DNA of 64,000 nt from assembly GCF_000799715.1 (NCBI RefSeq), contig NZ_JUHG01000013.1, positions 124,001-188,000 on the forward strand, read 5' to 3'. The translations under genes and the position numbers were made by a program. How positions within the stretch are numbered: position 1 is the stretch's first letter; every line of letters begins with the position of its first letter. Below, in pieces: positions 44,902 through 55,124 of the stretch. This stretch comes from Martinezella rhizogenes (lineage in GTDB: Bacteria > Pseudomonadota > Alphaproteobacteria > Rhizobiales > Rhizobiaceae). A model generated the notes under the pieces. The model did no database searches. It saw only the letters and a list, made by a program, of their open reading frames with translations, and was not told the DNA's origin.

Positions 44902-46398
44902 CTAGAAACCCATAAAGCCCGGTTGCTCCGCAAGCTTCGGTGCTTTTTCCAAAGCCGCCAGATCGACAGTCGGGACGCCGAATTCGGTGTCACCGGCGAG
45001 AATTTCCTCGATCTCCGCCGCCACCTGCAAAACGCCGGCGTCATCATGGCGCCGGCCGACGATCTGCACGCCGAAAGGCATGCCGAGCGTGTCGCGGCCA
45101 ACCGGAATAGTGATCGAAGGATGGCCGGCAAGCGTCGAGGCATAAGCCATGGCCAGCCAGTGGTAGTAGCTCTTGGTCGGCTTGCCGTCGATCTCTTCCG
45201 GATAGAGCTCGTGCCAGTCGCGCGGGCTGATCGTCACCGCCGGGCAAAGCACGTAATCATGGGTCTCGAAGAACGTCTGCCAGTCGCGATAGAAGCGGCC
45301 CTGCTTGACGAGCGCATCGGCGATGTCGAGCGGACCATAGCTCAAACCCTCCTCGACATTGGCGCGGACAAGCGCGCCGACCTGATCCGGATGGGACAGC
45401 ATCAGCTTGCGATGTGTTCCAAGGAACATCACGCCGCGCAGAACCGAAAAGATGCGGTCGGCATCGGTGCAATCCGGATGTGTCTCCTCGACCGCGCCAA
45501 GATGGCTCGACAGTCGCTTGGTCACCCGCCTGAAACTATCACGAATAACCCGCTCTGTCGGCGCAAAGCCGAAATCCTCGGTCACGGCAATGCGCAGCGA
45601 GGCGAGGTCGGGGCGCCGGCCAACTCCAAACCGATCCGCCTGCCAGGCGGTCTTGCCATTGACGACGACCGTATAGGGATCGAGCCTGTCCGGCCGCGCC
45701 AATACGGACAGCATTAGCGCCACATCGGCGACATCTCGGCCCATCGGCCCGCTCGTCGGCAGTGGCATCAGAGCCATGGCGCGGGTATCACCCGGAACGA
45801 CGCCCGGCGACGGGCGAAAGCCAACGACGCCACAAAAAGCTGCGGGATTGCGCAGGCTGCCACCCGTATCCGATCCCGTCGCCAGCGACGCCATTCGCGA
45901 CGCGAGGAGCACAGCCGAGCCGCCGGAAGAGCCGGCAGCACTCTTCGTCGTGTCATGCGGATTAGCGGTGGCGCCATAGACGGCGTTGCGGGTGTTGCCG
46001 CCGGCGCTCCATTCCGGATTGTTAGTCTTGCCGAACGGGATCGCCCCTGCCTCGCGCATGGCCGCAACGATTGCATCGTCCTTGACTGCGATATTGTCGC
46101 GGTAGATTTCCGAACCAAAGGTGGTCGGCAAGCCGGCAACGTCGATCATATCCTTGACGCCGAAAGGCAAGCCATGCAGCGGCCCGAGCGCTTCGTTGCG
46201 CGACACCTTCTCTTCGGCCAATCGCGCCTCGTCCAGAACCCTGTCGAAGTTATGCGCCACCAGCGCGTTCACTGCCGGGTTGAGCGTCTCGACCCGCTTG
46301 ATACAGGCCTCCGCCAGTTCAACCGGCGAAAGGCTCTTGCGTCCGATCAGCTGGCGCGCCTCCAGCGCACCGAGATCCGCGGGATTGGACTTGCTCAT
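44902..46398 (-). CDS. Amidase (amidase signature family)
   Basis: This 498-residue amidase from ATG 46398 (AAAGGTG upstream) has the Ser-cisSer-Lys triad. Lys82 is in PFGVKDMIDVAG, the cis-serine in KSAAGSSGGSA at about 157 and the nucleophile in GSDTGGSLRNPA at about 181. It hydrolyses carboxamides in the cytoplasm. It is the last gene of the Dpp-type operon, 58 bases after the M20 peptidase, so it probably acts on the same imported compound or its product. The exact amide is unknown. Confidence 0.93.
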   Translation of the reverse strand: MSKSNPADLGALEARQLIGRKSLSPVELAEACIKRVETLNPAVNALVAHNFDRVLDEARLAEEKVSRNEALGPLHGLPFGVKDMIDVAGLPTTFGSEIYRDNIAVKDDAIVAAMREAGAIPFGKTNNPEWSAGGNTRNAVYGATANPHDTTKSAAGSSGGSAVLLASRMASLATGSDTGGSLRNPAAFCGVVGFRPSPGVVPGDTRAMALMPLPTSGPMGRDVADVALMLSVLARPDRLDPYTVVVNGKTAWQADRFGVGRRPDLASLRIAVTEDFGFAPTERVIRDSFRRVTKRLSSHLGAVEETHPDCTDADRIFSVLRGVMFLGTHRKLMLSHPDQVGALVRANVEEGLSYGPLDIADALVKQGRFYRDWQTFFETHDYVLCPAVTISPRDWHELYPEEIDGKPTKSYYHWLAMAYASTLAGHPSITIPVGRDTLGMPFGVQIVGRRHDDAGVLQVAAEIEEILAGDTEFGVPTVDLAALEKAPKLAEQPGFMGF

Positions 46399-46456
46399 GG
46401 CGGCACCTTTCTGAAGAAGGATAGGATGGAATGTCGGCAAGCCGTCAGGCGTTTGC

Positions 46457-47827
46457 CTACAGGCTGGCTGCGTTCTCGGCGATATCGAGGAACAGAGCCG
46501 TCATCACCTGCATGCCTTCGCGCGCGATCGGGATCAGAACATGTTCGTTCGGTCCGTGCTGACCGCATTCGGCATACGAATGAGGAATCCAGATCGTCGG
46601 CAGCCCGAGGATCTCGGTGAAGGCATCGTTCGGCAGCGATCCTGCGAGATTGGGCAGGACATGCGGACGGCGACCGGCGCTGCGCGTCAGCGACTGCTCA
46701 ACGAACCGCACCCACGGGTGGTCCGGTGAAAAGCGCGTCGCCTGGAAAGCTTCGCCCCGCGCGGCGCGCACCTCGACCATCGGAAAGCCATTAGCGTCGA
46801 GATGGCGGCGCAGGGCAGGAATAATATTGTCTATGTCCGTGCCGACCACGAAGCGCAGCTGACATGTGGCCCGCGCCGAACCCGATATGGCGTTCTGCGG
46901 CGCATCGATATTGCCGGAGGACAGGGCGAGAACTGCGAAGGAATTCCAGCCGAAGACCCGCTCGCTTGGCGTCAGATCGCTCTCGCCCCAGTCGGCATCA
47001 TGCCTGCGTGGCGGCAGATCGCGCAGGACGGCGCGGATATCGGGCGTCAGGCTCGTCGGGCGCCATTCGGCGATCTTGATCTGGCCGCGCGCGTCGGTGA
47101 TCGTCGCGATTGCCTGGGCGAGGATAATGGCCGGATCGGCAAGCAGGCCGCCGAAATTGCCGGAATGATGATCTCCGTCGCGCAGGTTGACGATGAGATT
47201 GAAGGACATGCCGCCACGCGACCCCATGAACATGGTCGGCGTATCGATGGCCAGACGCGGGCCATCCGAGGCGATCAGCACATCCGCCAAGAGCCGGTCG
47301 CGGTTGGCCTTGAAGAATTCGCGCAGACCGAAAGAGCCGGTCTCCTCGGCCATCTCCAGAATAATCTTTGCGTTGAAGCCGAGGCGGCCGTTCTTGCGGA
47401 TCAGCAGTTCAAGCGCCTTGATGTTGATGAGGTGCTGGATCTTGTTGTCGGCCGTGCCGCGACCATAGAGCTTGTCATCCTCGCGGGTGAGCCTGAACGG
47501 CTCGAGACCCTCGCGCCAGCGGTGCGCCTCACCATTGCAGACATCGCCGTGGCCATAGACCAGCACGGTCGGCAATCCCTCTCCCTCGATGCGGTTGGCG
47601 ATCAGGAGCGGCGCTCCTCCTTCTCGTGGATTATCGAAGATCTCGACGGAAAAACCCATGGAGAGCAGCAGCGGCTGCATTTCCTTCTCCAGATAGGCCT
47701 GAAGCTCTTCCCACCGGCCCTCGGACTGGCTGACGGAACGTCGTGCCACAAGCCTGCCGAGATCCGCCTCAAGCCCGCCGCTGTCGACATAATCGCCTGC
47801 GGCCTCGATCACTTGCACTCTGTCCAT
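46457..47827 (-). CDS. M20 family metallopeptidase
   Basis: A 456-residue dinuclear zinc exopeptidase of the M20 dipeptidase/acetylornithine deacetylase group. YGHGDVCNGEAHRWREGLEPF supplies the first ligands, RGTADNKIQHL the bridging aspartate, and EMAEETGSFGL the catalytic glutamates. PHSYAECGQHGPNEH at the C-terminus carries the last histidine ligand. It starts nine bases after the fused transporter ATPase gene and is in the same operon, so it likely trims imported peptides or N-acyl amino acids. Confidence 0.93.
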   Translation of the reverse strand: MDRVQVIEAAGDYVDSGGLEADLGRLVARRSVSQSEGRWEELQAYLEKEMQPLLLSMGFSVEIFDNPREGGAPLLIANRIEGEGLPTVLVYGHGDVCNGEAHRWREGLEPFRLTREDDKLYGRGTADNKIQHLINIKALELLIRKNGRLGFNAKIILEMAEETGSFGLREFFKANRDRLLADVLIASDGPRLAIDTPTMFMGSRGGMSFNLIVNLRDGDHHSGNFGGLLADPAIILAQAIATITDARGQIKIAEWRPTSLTPDIRAVLRDLPPRRHDADWGESDLTPSERVFGWNSFAVLALSSGNIDAPQNAISGSARATCQLRFVVGTDIDNIIPALRRHLDANGFPMVEVRAARGEAFQATRFSPDHPWVRFVEQSLTRSAGRRPHVLPNLAGSLPNDAFTEILGLPTIWIPHSYAECGQHGPNEHVLIPIAREGMQVMTALFLDIAENAASL

Positions 47828-47835
47828 GGAACTGC

Positions 47836-49491
47836 CTACCTCGTTGCGTCGGCAGCGGATAAGGCTGCCATATTGGGCGCTTCCCAGCCGCGGCCGGGCA
47901 TGGCGGCGAGCAGTTGGCGCGTATAGGAATGTTGGGGATTGCCGAAGATATCGTCGACGGCGCCGTACTCCACCACCTCCCCTTTCGACATGACAAGAAT
48001 ATGGTCTGAGATCTCGGCCGCAACCCTTAGATCATGCGTGATGAAAATCACCGTCAGGCCGACGCTCTTCCTGATGTCGTCGAGGAGTTTCAGCACATCC
48101 TTCTGCACCGAAACGTCAAGGGCCGAGACCGCCTCGTCGGCGATCAGGATTTTCGGCTCGACCATAAGGGCACGGGCAATCGAGATGCGCTGGCGCTGCC
48201 CTCCGGAAAACTGCACCGGATAGCGGCCAAGCACATCCTCCTCGAGACGTACGATCCTCATCAGCTCCCGCGCCTTTTCCATCGCCTGCTTGCGCGGCAC
48301 GCCGAAATTGACAGGCCCCTCGACCAGGAGATCGCCGATGGTCCGGCGCGGATTGAGCGAGCCGTAGGGATCCTGGAAAACGATCTGGATATGCTTGCGG
48401 AAATTGCGCCGCCCGGCAGCTGTCCTCATATCCAGCCGATCATTGCCGATCCAGATAGAGCCCTCATCCGGCTCGACCAGGCCCATGAGACAACGCACAA
48501 GCGTGGTCTTGCCCGACCCCGACTCCCCGACGATGCCGAGCGTCTGGCCTTCGAGCACGGTGAAATCCGTCGGCTTGACGGCTTGAACCTTGCGAGCCGG
48601 TCTGAAGAGCGTGCGGGCGGTTGAGAACGTCTTCTCGATGCCGGCGACACGCAGCGCGATCGGTGCGGACATCTCGGGATTTCCCTTACCGCCGTGGCGT
48701 TTCGGGACGGCATCGATCAGCATCCGCGTATAGGGATGACGGGGATTGTTGAGCACCTGTTCAACAGGCCCCTGCTCCACCACCACGCCCTTCTGCATGA
48801 CAACCACACGGTCGGCGATCTCCGCCACGACGTCGAAGTCATGGGTGACGAACAGGATGCCGGCCTTGCGGCTTTCCTTCAGCGTCTTGAACATATCGAG
48901 GATCTGCGCCTGCGTCGTCACGTCGAGCGCCGTGGTCGGCTCGTCGGCGATCAGCAGACGCGGCTCCATGGCAAGTGCGATGGCAATGACGATCCGCTGG
49001 CGCTGGCCGCCGGACAATTGGTGCGGATAGGCATGATAGAGCCGCTCGGGTTCCGGAAGCCGCACCTCCTTGAGGAGCGCCATCGTGCGCTCGCGACGCT
49101 CAGCCTTCGAGAGCGTGGTATGAGCCTTGAAGACCTCTTCGATCTGATCGCCGACCATGTAGCACGGATTGAGCGCGCTCATCGGCTCCTGGAAGATCAT
49201 GCCCATGCGGTTGCCGCGCAGGCCGGAATGTTCGGCCTCGGAAAGCTTGAGCACGTCACGCCCCTCAAACAGGATCTCGCCGGCGGAAGGCTTCAACACT
49301 TTCGGCAGGAGACCCATGGCGGCAAAGGAGGTGATCGACTTGCCGGAGCCGGATTCCCCGACGATGCAGAGGATCTCTTTCTCACGGATCTCAAGCGATA
49401 GGTTGCTGACGGCGTGTGGACGATCGCCTCCTCTTGGGAGATCGATGGTGAGGTTGCGGATTGAAAGGACGGGTTCGGCAACGTTCGTCAT
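47836..49491 (-). CDS. Fused dipeptide-type ABC ATPase (DppD-DppF in one chain)
   Basis: This 551-residue protein has two complete ATPase domains. Domain 1 has Walker A 45-52 (GESGSGKS), LSGGQ 159-163 and Walker B LLIADEP; domain 2 has Walker A 322-329 and FSGGQ 428-432. Each ends in an oligopeptide-transporter C-terminal pattern ([20 protein letters not shown]). ATG 49491 lies in a TGATG junction with the DppC-like gene; the longer open frame to 50166 is inside that gene. It powers import through the DppB/C-like pair. Domain 2's signature begins with Phe in place of Leu. Confidence 0.95.
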   Translation of the reverse strand: MTNVAEPVLSIRNLTIDLPRGGDRPHAVSNLSLEIREKEILCIVGESGSGKSITSFAAMGLLPKVLKPSAGEILFEGRDVLKLSEAEHSGLRGNRMGMIFQEPMSALNPCYMVGDQIEEVFKAHTTLSKAERRERTMALLKEVRLPEPERLYHAYPHQLSGGQRQRIVIAIALAMEPRLLIADEPTTALDVTTQAQILDMFKTLKESRKAGILFVTHDFDVVAEIADRVVVMQKGVVVEQGPVEQVLNNPRHPYTRMLIDAVPKRHGGKGNPEMSAPIALRVAGIEKTFSTARTLFRPARKVQAVKPTDFTVLEGQTLGIVGESGSGKTTLVRCLMGLVEPDEGSIWIGNDRLDMRTAAGRRNFRKHIQIVFQDPYGSLNPRRTIGDLLVEGPVNFGVPRKQAMEKARELMRIVRLEEDVLGRYPVQFSGGQRQRISIARALMVEPKILIADEAVSALDVSVQKDVLKLLDDIRKSVGLTVIFITHDLRVAAEISDHILVMSKGEVVEYGAVDDIFGNPQHSYTRQLLAAMPGRGWEAPNMAALSAADATR

Positions 49492-50393
49492 CAGTTTCTG
49501 CCCTCCGGCGCGGTGATGTCGCGGATGCCATCCCCCAGCATGTTGATCGCAAAGACCAGGACGAACAAGGCGATGCCTGGAATGGTGATCAGCCAGCTTT
49601 CGAACAGCAGCATTTCCTTGCCCTCGGAAATCATCAGACCCCAGGAGGGGGTCGGCGGCTGCACGCCAAGGCCGAGGAAGGAGAGAGCCGCCTCCAGAAT
49701 GATGGCATGCGCCATTTCCAGCGTGACGATGACGATCAGTGCGTTCATGACGTTCGGCAACACATCCTTGAAGAGGATGCGTGGCAGGCTTGCCCCGAGC
49801 ACCTCGGCCGCCGCGATATAATCCGTCTGACGCACCTGCATGGTGGCGCTTCGCAGCACCACGGCAAACCGATCCCACAGCAGCAGGCCCAATATCGAGA
49901 CCACGACCGTCAGCGAGCCGCCGAAAAGCGCGACGACCGCAAGAGAGACCAGCGTTGCCGGCAAGGCGAGCCGCACCGAGACAATGAACATCACCACCGC
50001 ATCCACCTTGCCGCCGAAATAGCCGCCGAGAATGCCGAGCGTGGTGCCGATCACAGCGGAGATCATCGCGGCGGTAAAACCGATCATCAGGGAGACGCGA
50101 GCGCCGTAGATCAATCGCGAAAGATAGTCGCGACCAAGCGCATCCGTTCCGAGCACATGCTTCCAATCCCCCCCAAGGAAGACCGGCGGAGCAAGCCGTG
50201 CCAGAAGATCCTGCTTGTAGGGATTATGAGGTGCGATCAACGGTGCGAAAAGCGCAATCAGGGCGATGATCAGCAGGATGCCAAATCCGACCATGAAGCC
50301 GCGATGCTTCAGCGCCCGGCGCGCGAACACCCGCGATGGTGCCGGAGTGGCTGCTGCCTGGATGACGGTTGCGGTCTGGGACATGTCGTTCAT
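49491..50393 (-). CDS. Dipeptide-type ABC transporter permease (DppC-like)
   Basis: A DppC-family permease of 300 residues. [30 protein letters not shown] is the first helix and loop, [26 protein letters not shown] the family signature, and [24 protein letters not shown] the conserved C-terminal loop. It shares one base with the ATPase gene and begins one base after the DppB-like stop, so translation is tightly coupled. Confidence 0.94.
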   Translation of the reverse strand: MNDMSQTATVIQAAATPAPSRVFARRALKHRGFMVGFGILLIIALIALFAPLIAPHNPYKQDLLARLAPPVFLGGDWKHVLGTDALGRDYLSRLIYGARVSLMIGFTAAMISAVIGTTLGILGGYFGGKVDAVVMFIVSVRLALPATLVSLAVVALFGGSLTVVVSILGLLLWDRFAVVLRSATMQVRQTDYIAAAEVLGASLPRILFKDVLPNVMNALIVIVTLEMAHAIILEAALSFLGLGVQPPTPSWGLMISEGKEMLLFESWLITIPGIALFVLVFAINMLGDGIRDITAPEGRN

Positions 50394-50394
50394 C

Positions 50395-51312
50395 TCAGGC
50401 GGCCCTCAATCGTGGATCGAGCCATGCGTTCAAGACGTCGGCCAGAAAGGTGAAGACGATATAGAACATCGCAAAGATCAGGATCAGCGCCTGCATGGTC
50501 GGCAGGTCGTTGCGCGAGATCGATTCCCAGGCAAGGAAGCCGGCGCCATGCAGCGCGAAGATCGTTTCCACCACGACAGAGCCGCTGAACATGAAGCCCA
50601 GTTGCACGGCGCTCAGGCTGACGACCGGGATGATGGCGTTGCGCAAGGCATGCTTGAACAGCACCTTCCGTGGCTTCAGGCCCTTGGCCCGGGCGGTCCG
50701 AATATAATCGGACGACAGGACTTCCAACATGCCGGCGCGGGTGAGCCGCATGATGGCGGGCGTCGCGTAATAACCGAGAACGATCGTAGGTAAGATATAG
50801 CCGGTCCAGCTTGCCGTTCCGGAGGCCGGCACCAGGCCGAGATTGACCGAGAAGATCACTATGAGGATGAGGCCGAACCAGAAGCTCGGAATGGCCTGCC
50901 CGACCACGGCGATACCGAGTGCCAGCCGGTCTATAATGGTGTTCGGAAAAGCAGCGGCGAGAACACCCATGGGGATCGCCAGCAGCATCGCAAAGCTCAT
51001 GCCGAGAAAGCCAATCGTCATGGTCACCGGCAGTCGGTCGGCAATCATTCCCGAGACCGGCTGCTTGAAATAGTAGCTCATGCCGAAATCGCCGGAAAGC
51101 GCCCGCATTAGCCATTCGACATATTGGAGCATCAACGGCTGATCGAAGCCGTATTGGCTGCGGATAGCGGCGATCGTCTCCGCCGGGGCGCCCTCGCCGG
51201 CAATCGCGATGGCCGGATCGCCGGCCATGAACAAAAGAATGAAGCTGATGAAGGACACAGTCAGCGCCACCAGCGCCGCCATACCGAGTTTGGTCAGGAC
51301 AAATTTCAGCAT
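50395..51312 (-). CDS. Dipeptide-type ABC transporter permease (DppB-like)
   Basis: A DppB-family permease of 305 residues. KLGMAALVALTVSFISFILLFMAGDPA is followed by YGFDQPLMLQYVEWL and MLEVLSSDYIRTARAKGLKPRKVLFKHALRN, the conserved coupling loop. AAGGG precedes ATG 51312. It is separated from the binding-protein gene by 102 bases that hold a perfect 42-bp palindrome, which may lower permease expression relative to the binding protein. Confidence 0.94.
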   Translation of the reverse strand: MLKFVLTKLGMAALVALTVSFISFILLFMAGDPAIAIAGEGAPAETIAAIRSQYGFDQPLMLQYVEWLMRALSGDFGMSYYFKQPVSGMIADRLPVTMTIGFLGMSFAMLLAIPMGVLAAAFPNTIIDRLALGIAVVGQAIPSFWFGLILIVIFSVNLGLVPASGTASWTGYILPTIVLGYYATPAIMRLTRAGMLEVLSSDYIRTARAKGLKPRKVLFKHALRNAIIPVVSLSAVQLGFMFSGSVVVETIFALHGAGFLAWESISRNDLPTMQALILIFAMFYIVFTFLADVLNAWLDPRLRAA

Positions 51313-51365
51313 CGTGTACCCTTAAGCGGGAGGCGCGACCCAACTAGTCGCCCTTATCTTCCGGA

Positions 51366-51407
51366 ATACGCCATTCGCTGCATCCATGGATGCAGCGAAT
51401 GGCGTAT
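51366..51407. repeat. Perfect 42-bp palindrome between binding protein and permease genes
   Basis: The 42 bases are exactly self-complementary: the left arm starts ATACGCCATTCG and the right arm ends CGAATGGCGTAT, meeting at CCATGG. In RNA it forms a stem of about 19 pairs with a tight loop. It ends eight bases before the stop codon of the binding-protein gene on the minus strand. It probably stabilises that mRNA 3' end or causes partial termination. Neither arm was seen elsewhere in the window by eye. Confidence 0.85.
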
Positions 51408-51414
51408 GCGCATG

Positions 51415-52926
51415 TCATTTCCAGCCGATTTCGTAGAAGCGAACCAGCTCGTCGGGGGTGGGCGTGAAGGAGACGTCCTTGCTCATGATGTAGTTGGTGG
51501 AATAATTCCAAAGCGGCACCCAATAGGCCTTGTCGGCAATCGTCGAGAGCGCCTGTTTGTAGAGTGTCTTGCGCTCGGCTGGATCGACGGAGGAATCGGC
51601 TTTCTCCAGAAGATCCGACAGGCTCTTGTCACGCGCATCGTCTTCGCCGCCCATGGTGAAGAACTCGCTGGTGATGGCCGAGGCATCGGCGATCGAGTTG
51701 GAGCCCCATGTCAGAAAGGACATGGGCACGCCTTCCTTGATGCGCTTTTCGCGCAACGCCGCATATTGCAGGTATTTGAGATTGGCCTTGATGCCGACTT
51801 CGGCCAGCATGCCGATCATGGCTTCCGCCAGCGGACGATCGCGATAGGCGTAGAAATCAATCTCGAAGCCATCGGGATACCCGGCCTCCGCCAGAAGCGC
51901 CTTGGCCTTGTCCGGATCGTAGGAATAGGAAGCGACATCGGTCGCGCAGCCGAACTGGCTCGGCGAGCAGGCGCTATTGATCACCTCCGTCGTACCCTTC
52001 ATCAGCGCCTTGACGATACCGTCGCGATTGATCGCGTGGTAGACGGCCTGCCGAACCCGCACGTCCGTCATTGGATTTTTCGCGCCGCTTCGGCCAGCCG
52101 CATCGAGCGACAGATAACCGACACGCATGGTCGGCGCATTGAGGACCTGGAAATTGCCGCGGCCGGCCATCTTGTCAGCCTGGTCGGAAGGCACCTGCCA
52201 GACGAGATCGATCGTCCCGTTGAAAAGCTCGGCCATCTGCGTGTTGATGTCGGGGATCGTACGGATATCGATGGTTTCGACCTTGGCCTTCGGCTTGGCG
52301 GCGGCGAAATAATCATCGTTGCGCTTCAGCACGTAATGCTTGCCGGGCTCGACGCTGACGACCTTGTAGGGCCCGGTTCCGATCGGCTTGGTTGCTACAC
52401 CGGCCGGTCCGACTGCGGCGTAATATTCATTCGGCTGTATGATGACGGGTCCGGCAAGATATTCGAGCGCTGCCGGAAAAGGTCCGTTGGTGATGATACG
52501 GACCTTGAATTGATCGATCTTCACCGCCTGCTTGATCCAGCTGGTCGCCACCGTGTTCTTGGCGCCATTCTTCGGATCGATCATATAGTTCAGCGTATAG
52601 ACCACGTCGTCGGCGTCGAAGGGCTCGCCATTGTGGAACTTGACCCCTTGGCGCAACGTCAATTCCAGCGTTGTCGAATCCACCCACGACCAGCTGGTTG
52701 CCAGATTGCCGACATATTGGCCCGTCTTCGGATCGCGATAGAGAAGTCCGTCCCAGACCGCATTTCCAAGCAGGACGCCCTCGCGCGCCGTGTTGAAATA
52801 GGGATCGATATGCTCGAGCTCCTTTGAAAAGGCGATCGAGATGGTGTCGTTCGCCTTCCCGGCATTGGCGGTCGGCGCCAGCAGGAGCGGCAGAAACAGG
52901 GCGGCGGCAATAACAGCTAGTCTCAT
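51415..52926 (-). CDS. Periplasmic peptide-type binding protein (SBP_bac_5 family)
   Basis: A DppA/OppA-family protein of 503 residues. It has a signal peptide (LAVIAAALFLPLLLAPTANA) and the family's opening ISIAFSKELEHIDPYFNTAREG. WDGLLYRDPKTGQYVGNLATSWSW and LRQGVKFHNGEPFDADDVVYTL match the SBP_bac_5 signature. GGGGA precedes the ATG. It delivers its ligand to the DppB/C-like permeases; downstream amidase and M20 genes point to a peptide or acylated amino acid. A divergent GntR gene starts 173 bases away. Confidence 0.95.
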   Translation of the reverse strand: MRLAVIAAALFLPLLLAPTANAGKANDTISIAFSKELEHIDPYFNTAREGVLLGNAVWDGLLYRDPKTGQYVGNLATSWSWVDSTTLELTLRQGVKFHNGEPFDADDVVYTLNYMIDPKNGAKNTVATSWIKQAVKIDQFKVRIITNGPFPAALEYLAGPVIIQPNEYYAAVGPAGVATKPIGTGPYKVVSVEPGKHYVLKRNDDYFAAAKPKAKVETIDIRTIPDINTQMAELFNGTIDLVWQVPSDQADKMAGRGNFQVLNAPTMRVGYLSLDAAGRSGAKNPMTDVRVRQAVYHAINRDGIVKALMKGTTEVINSACSPSQFGCATDVASYSYDPDKAKALLAEAGYPDGFEIDFYAYRDRPLAEAMIGMLAEVGIKANLKYLQYAALREKRIKEGVPMSFLTWGSNSIADASAITSEFFTMGGEDDARDKSLSDLLEKADSSVDPAERKTLYKQALSTIADKAYWVPLWNYSTNYIMSKDVSFTPTPDELVRFYEIGWK

Positions 52927-52998
52927 TGAAGTCCCCTTTATTGCCCATTATATGAGCATTTTTATTTGATGCTTACACTATACGCAATTCCGATTCAC

Positions 52999-53006
52999 TG
53001 TATACA
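52999..53006. promoter_or_regulatory. Candidate GntR operator TGTATACA
   Basis: An eight-base perfect palindrome lies midway between the divergent binding-protein gene and the GntR gene at 53100. TGTATACA-like cores are typical of FCD regulators, and a similar core occurs before matR. Confidence 0.45.
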
Positions 53007-53099
53007 AAAATTAAAGATTGAACGCATAATTTCAGCTTTGCGTACAACGCTTTGTCATCATAGGCTTTAAGCAGCACAACTTCGGCAGGAGGAATCATC

Positions 53100-53768
53100 G
53101 TGGCTCAAAACAGACCGCCGGCGTCGGACGCGCTCTACGAACGGATCGAGGCCCTGATTGCCGAAGGCGTTTTCAAGAATGGTGAACGCTTGGACGAAGT
53201 ACGCCTCGCCGGCGATTTCGGCGTGTCGCGCACGCCGCTTCGCGAGGCCTTGCGCTTGCTCTCCTCGACCGGACTGATTGAACTCATCCCAAACCGCGGT
53301 GCTTTCGTGCGGCAGCCGAGCTTCACGCGTCTCGTGGAGATGTTCGAAGTGATGGCGGAAGTCGAAGCCTGGTGCGCGCGACTTGCTGCCGGCCGTATCA
53401 CCAAGGCACAAGTGCTGCTTTTGCGCCAGACGGCATCCGCCTGCGAGGCTGCCTTGCAGATACAGGACTATCATCGTTACTACGCCGAGAATGCCGCTTT
53501 TCACAATATGATCTACGACGCCTCCGGTAACGGCTTTCTCGCCGAAGAGGCGCGCAATCTGCAACGGCGCCTGAAACCGTTTCGCAGGGCGCAACTGTCC
53601 TTCGGCGACCGGCTTTCCCAATCGATGAGCGAGCATCGCGAAATCCTGATGGCGCTCGAGGCCGGCAATGTCGGGCGAGCCGAGGCCGTGATGCGCGACC
53701 ATATCCGGGTGCAGAGCAGCACCTATGAGGAATACCGACTGTCGCTGACCGAGCGTTCGGCCTCTTAG
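53100..53768 (+). CDS. GntR family transcriptional regulator (FCD type)
   Basis: This 222-residue regulator starts at GTG 53100 with AGGAGGA seven bases upstream. The winged helix (LYERIEALIAEGVFKNGERLDEVRLAGDFGVSRTPLREALRLLSSTGLIEL) and the FCD start MFEVMAEVEAWCARLAA are very similar to MatR (60235-60885), suggesting a paralogue. It is divergent from the SBP_bac_5 transporter operon and probably represses it. The gap of 183 bases to acdS downstream shows no recognisable gene. Confidence 0.92.
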   Translation: MAQNRPPASDALYERIEALIAEGVFKNGERLDEVRLAGDFGVSRTPLREALRLLSSTGLIELIPNRGAFVRQPSFTRLVEMFEVMAEVEAWCARLAAGRITKAQVLLLRQTASACEAALQIQDYHRYYAENAAFHNMIYDASGNGFLAEEARNLQRRLKPFRRAQLSFGDRLSQSMSEHREILMALEAGNVGRAEAVMRDHIRVQSSTYEEYRLSLTERSAS

Positions 53769-53951
53769 ATGAATGGGAAGCAACGCGGGCAAACCAGCAA
53801 GTCGGACACTACCGCCCTCTTGCGAGGCGGGATGCCGCTTTGACGATGCTCGTTTTGTTGATCCCATGATGCCCATACAGGTCCTGAACCATTCTTGCCC
53901 GGTTGCACGATCCGGCCGGTATCTTCCCAACCGGATCGCGTTTTTCAACAT

Positions 53952-54965
53952 TCAGCCGTTGCGGAACGTATAGGCATAGCCGTTGATGGCCGGGGCGCCA
54001 CCGAGATGGGCGTAGAGAACCTTCGAGCCCTCCGGGAAATAGCCCTTCTTCACGAGATCGATCATGCCCTGCATGGATTTGCCTTCGTAGACCGGGTCGG
54101 TGATCATCCCTTCCAGCCGCGCGCAGAGTCGGATGGCCTCCTTGGTCTCGTCCGACGGCACGCCGTAGACCGGATAGGCATAATCTTCGATCAGGATGAT
54201 ATCGTCCGACGAGAGTTCCCTGCCGAGCTCGACCAGTTCGGCGGTGCGCCGGGCAATCTCCAGTACCTGCGCCTTGGTCTGCTCAGGCGTGAAGGATGCG
54301 TCGATGCCGATCACCTGGCGCTCGCGGCCGTCCTTGGCAAAGCCGACGGTCATGCCGGCATGGGTAGAGCCCGTCACCGTGCAGACGACGATATAATCGA
54401 ACTTGAAGCCGAGTTCCTTTTCCTGGGCTCGGACCTCCTCAGCAAAGCCGACATAGCCAAGCCCGCCATATTTGTGCACGGATGCACCGGCCGGGATCGG
54501 ATAGGGCTTGCCGCCCTTGGCCTTGACGTCCTCGATGGCGTCTTCCCAGCTCTGCCGAATGCCGATGTCGAAGCCTTCGTCGACCATCTGCACATCCGCA
54601 CCCATGATGCGGCTCAAGAGAATATTGCCGACGCGGTCATAAACGGCATCTTCATGCGGAACCCAGCTTTCCTGCACGAGGCGGCACTTGAAGCCGATCT
54701 TGGCGGCAACGGCGGCGATCATGCGGGTATGGTTTGATTGAACCCCGCCGATCGACACCAGCGTGTCCGCGTTCGAGGCAATCGCATCGGGAATGATGTA
54801 TTCCAGCTTGCGCAGCTTGTTGCCCCCGAATGCCAGCCCGGAATTGCAGTCCTCCCGCTTGGCATAGAGCTCTACCTTGCCGCCGAGATGTTCGGAAAGC
54901 CGTTCCAGCTTCTCGATATGGGTCGGACCGAATGTGAGCGGATAGCGCTCGAATTTCTCCAGCAT
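53952..54965 (-). CDS. acdS: 1-aminocyclopropane-1-carboxylate deaminase
   Basis: AcdS cleaves ACC, the plant ethylene precursor, to 2-oxobutyrate and ammonia, lowering root ethylene and favouring nodulation or growth. The 337-residue PLP enzyme has Lys50 in [24 protein letters not shown] and the diagnostic Glu294 (DPVYEGKS) and Leu321 ([15 protein letters not shown]). These correspond to E295 and L322 in the Pseudomonas enzyme and separate true ACC deaminase from D-cysteine desulfhydrase. It is divergent from an Lrp-type regulator, the usual AcdR arrangement. Confidence 0.96.
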   Translation of the reverse strand: MLEKFERYPLTFGPTHIEKLERLSEHLGGKVELYAKREDCNSGLAFGGNKLRKLEYIIPDAIASNADTLVSIGGVQSNHTRMIAAVAAKIGFKCRLVQESWVPHEDAVYDRVGNILLSRIMGADVQMVDEGFDIGIRQSWEDAIEDVKAKGGKPYPIPAGASVHKYGGLGYVGFAEEVRAQEKELGFKFDYIVVCTVTGSTHAGMTVGFAKDGRERQVIGIDASFTPEQTKAQVLEIARRTAELVELGRELSSDDIILIEDYAYPVYGVPSDETKEAIRLCARLEGMITDPVYEGKSMQGMIDLVKKGYFPEGSKVLYAHLGGAPAINGYAYTFRNG

Positions 54966-55124
54966 GAATTCCCCTTCAGCTTGTCGTGATACGGGGAAGA
55001 CGCTAGCATCCCTTCAATGAAAGGTGCTCTCTAAGATGGGCCTTATATTTCTTCGTTATGACGCAAAAATTGAAATAGGATTACACTTCATCCAAATTAT
55101 CCTTAATTTTCGGAAGATTCTCTC

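Noticed and set aside
49492..50166. Long N-terminal extension of the fused ATPase gene
   Set aside because: It lies entirely inside the DppC-like gene; the TGATG junction at 49491 gives a normal family N-terminus.
51124..52827. 567-residue plus-strand open frame opposite the SBP_bac_5 gene
   Set aside because: Covers the palindrome and the strongly supported binding-protein gene; protein looks like reverse-frame sequence.
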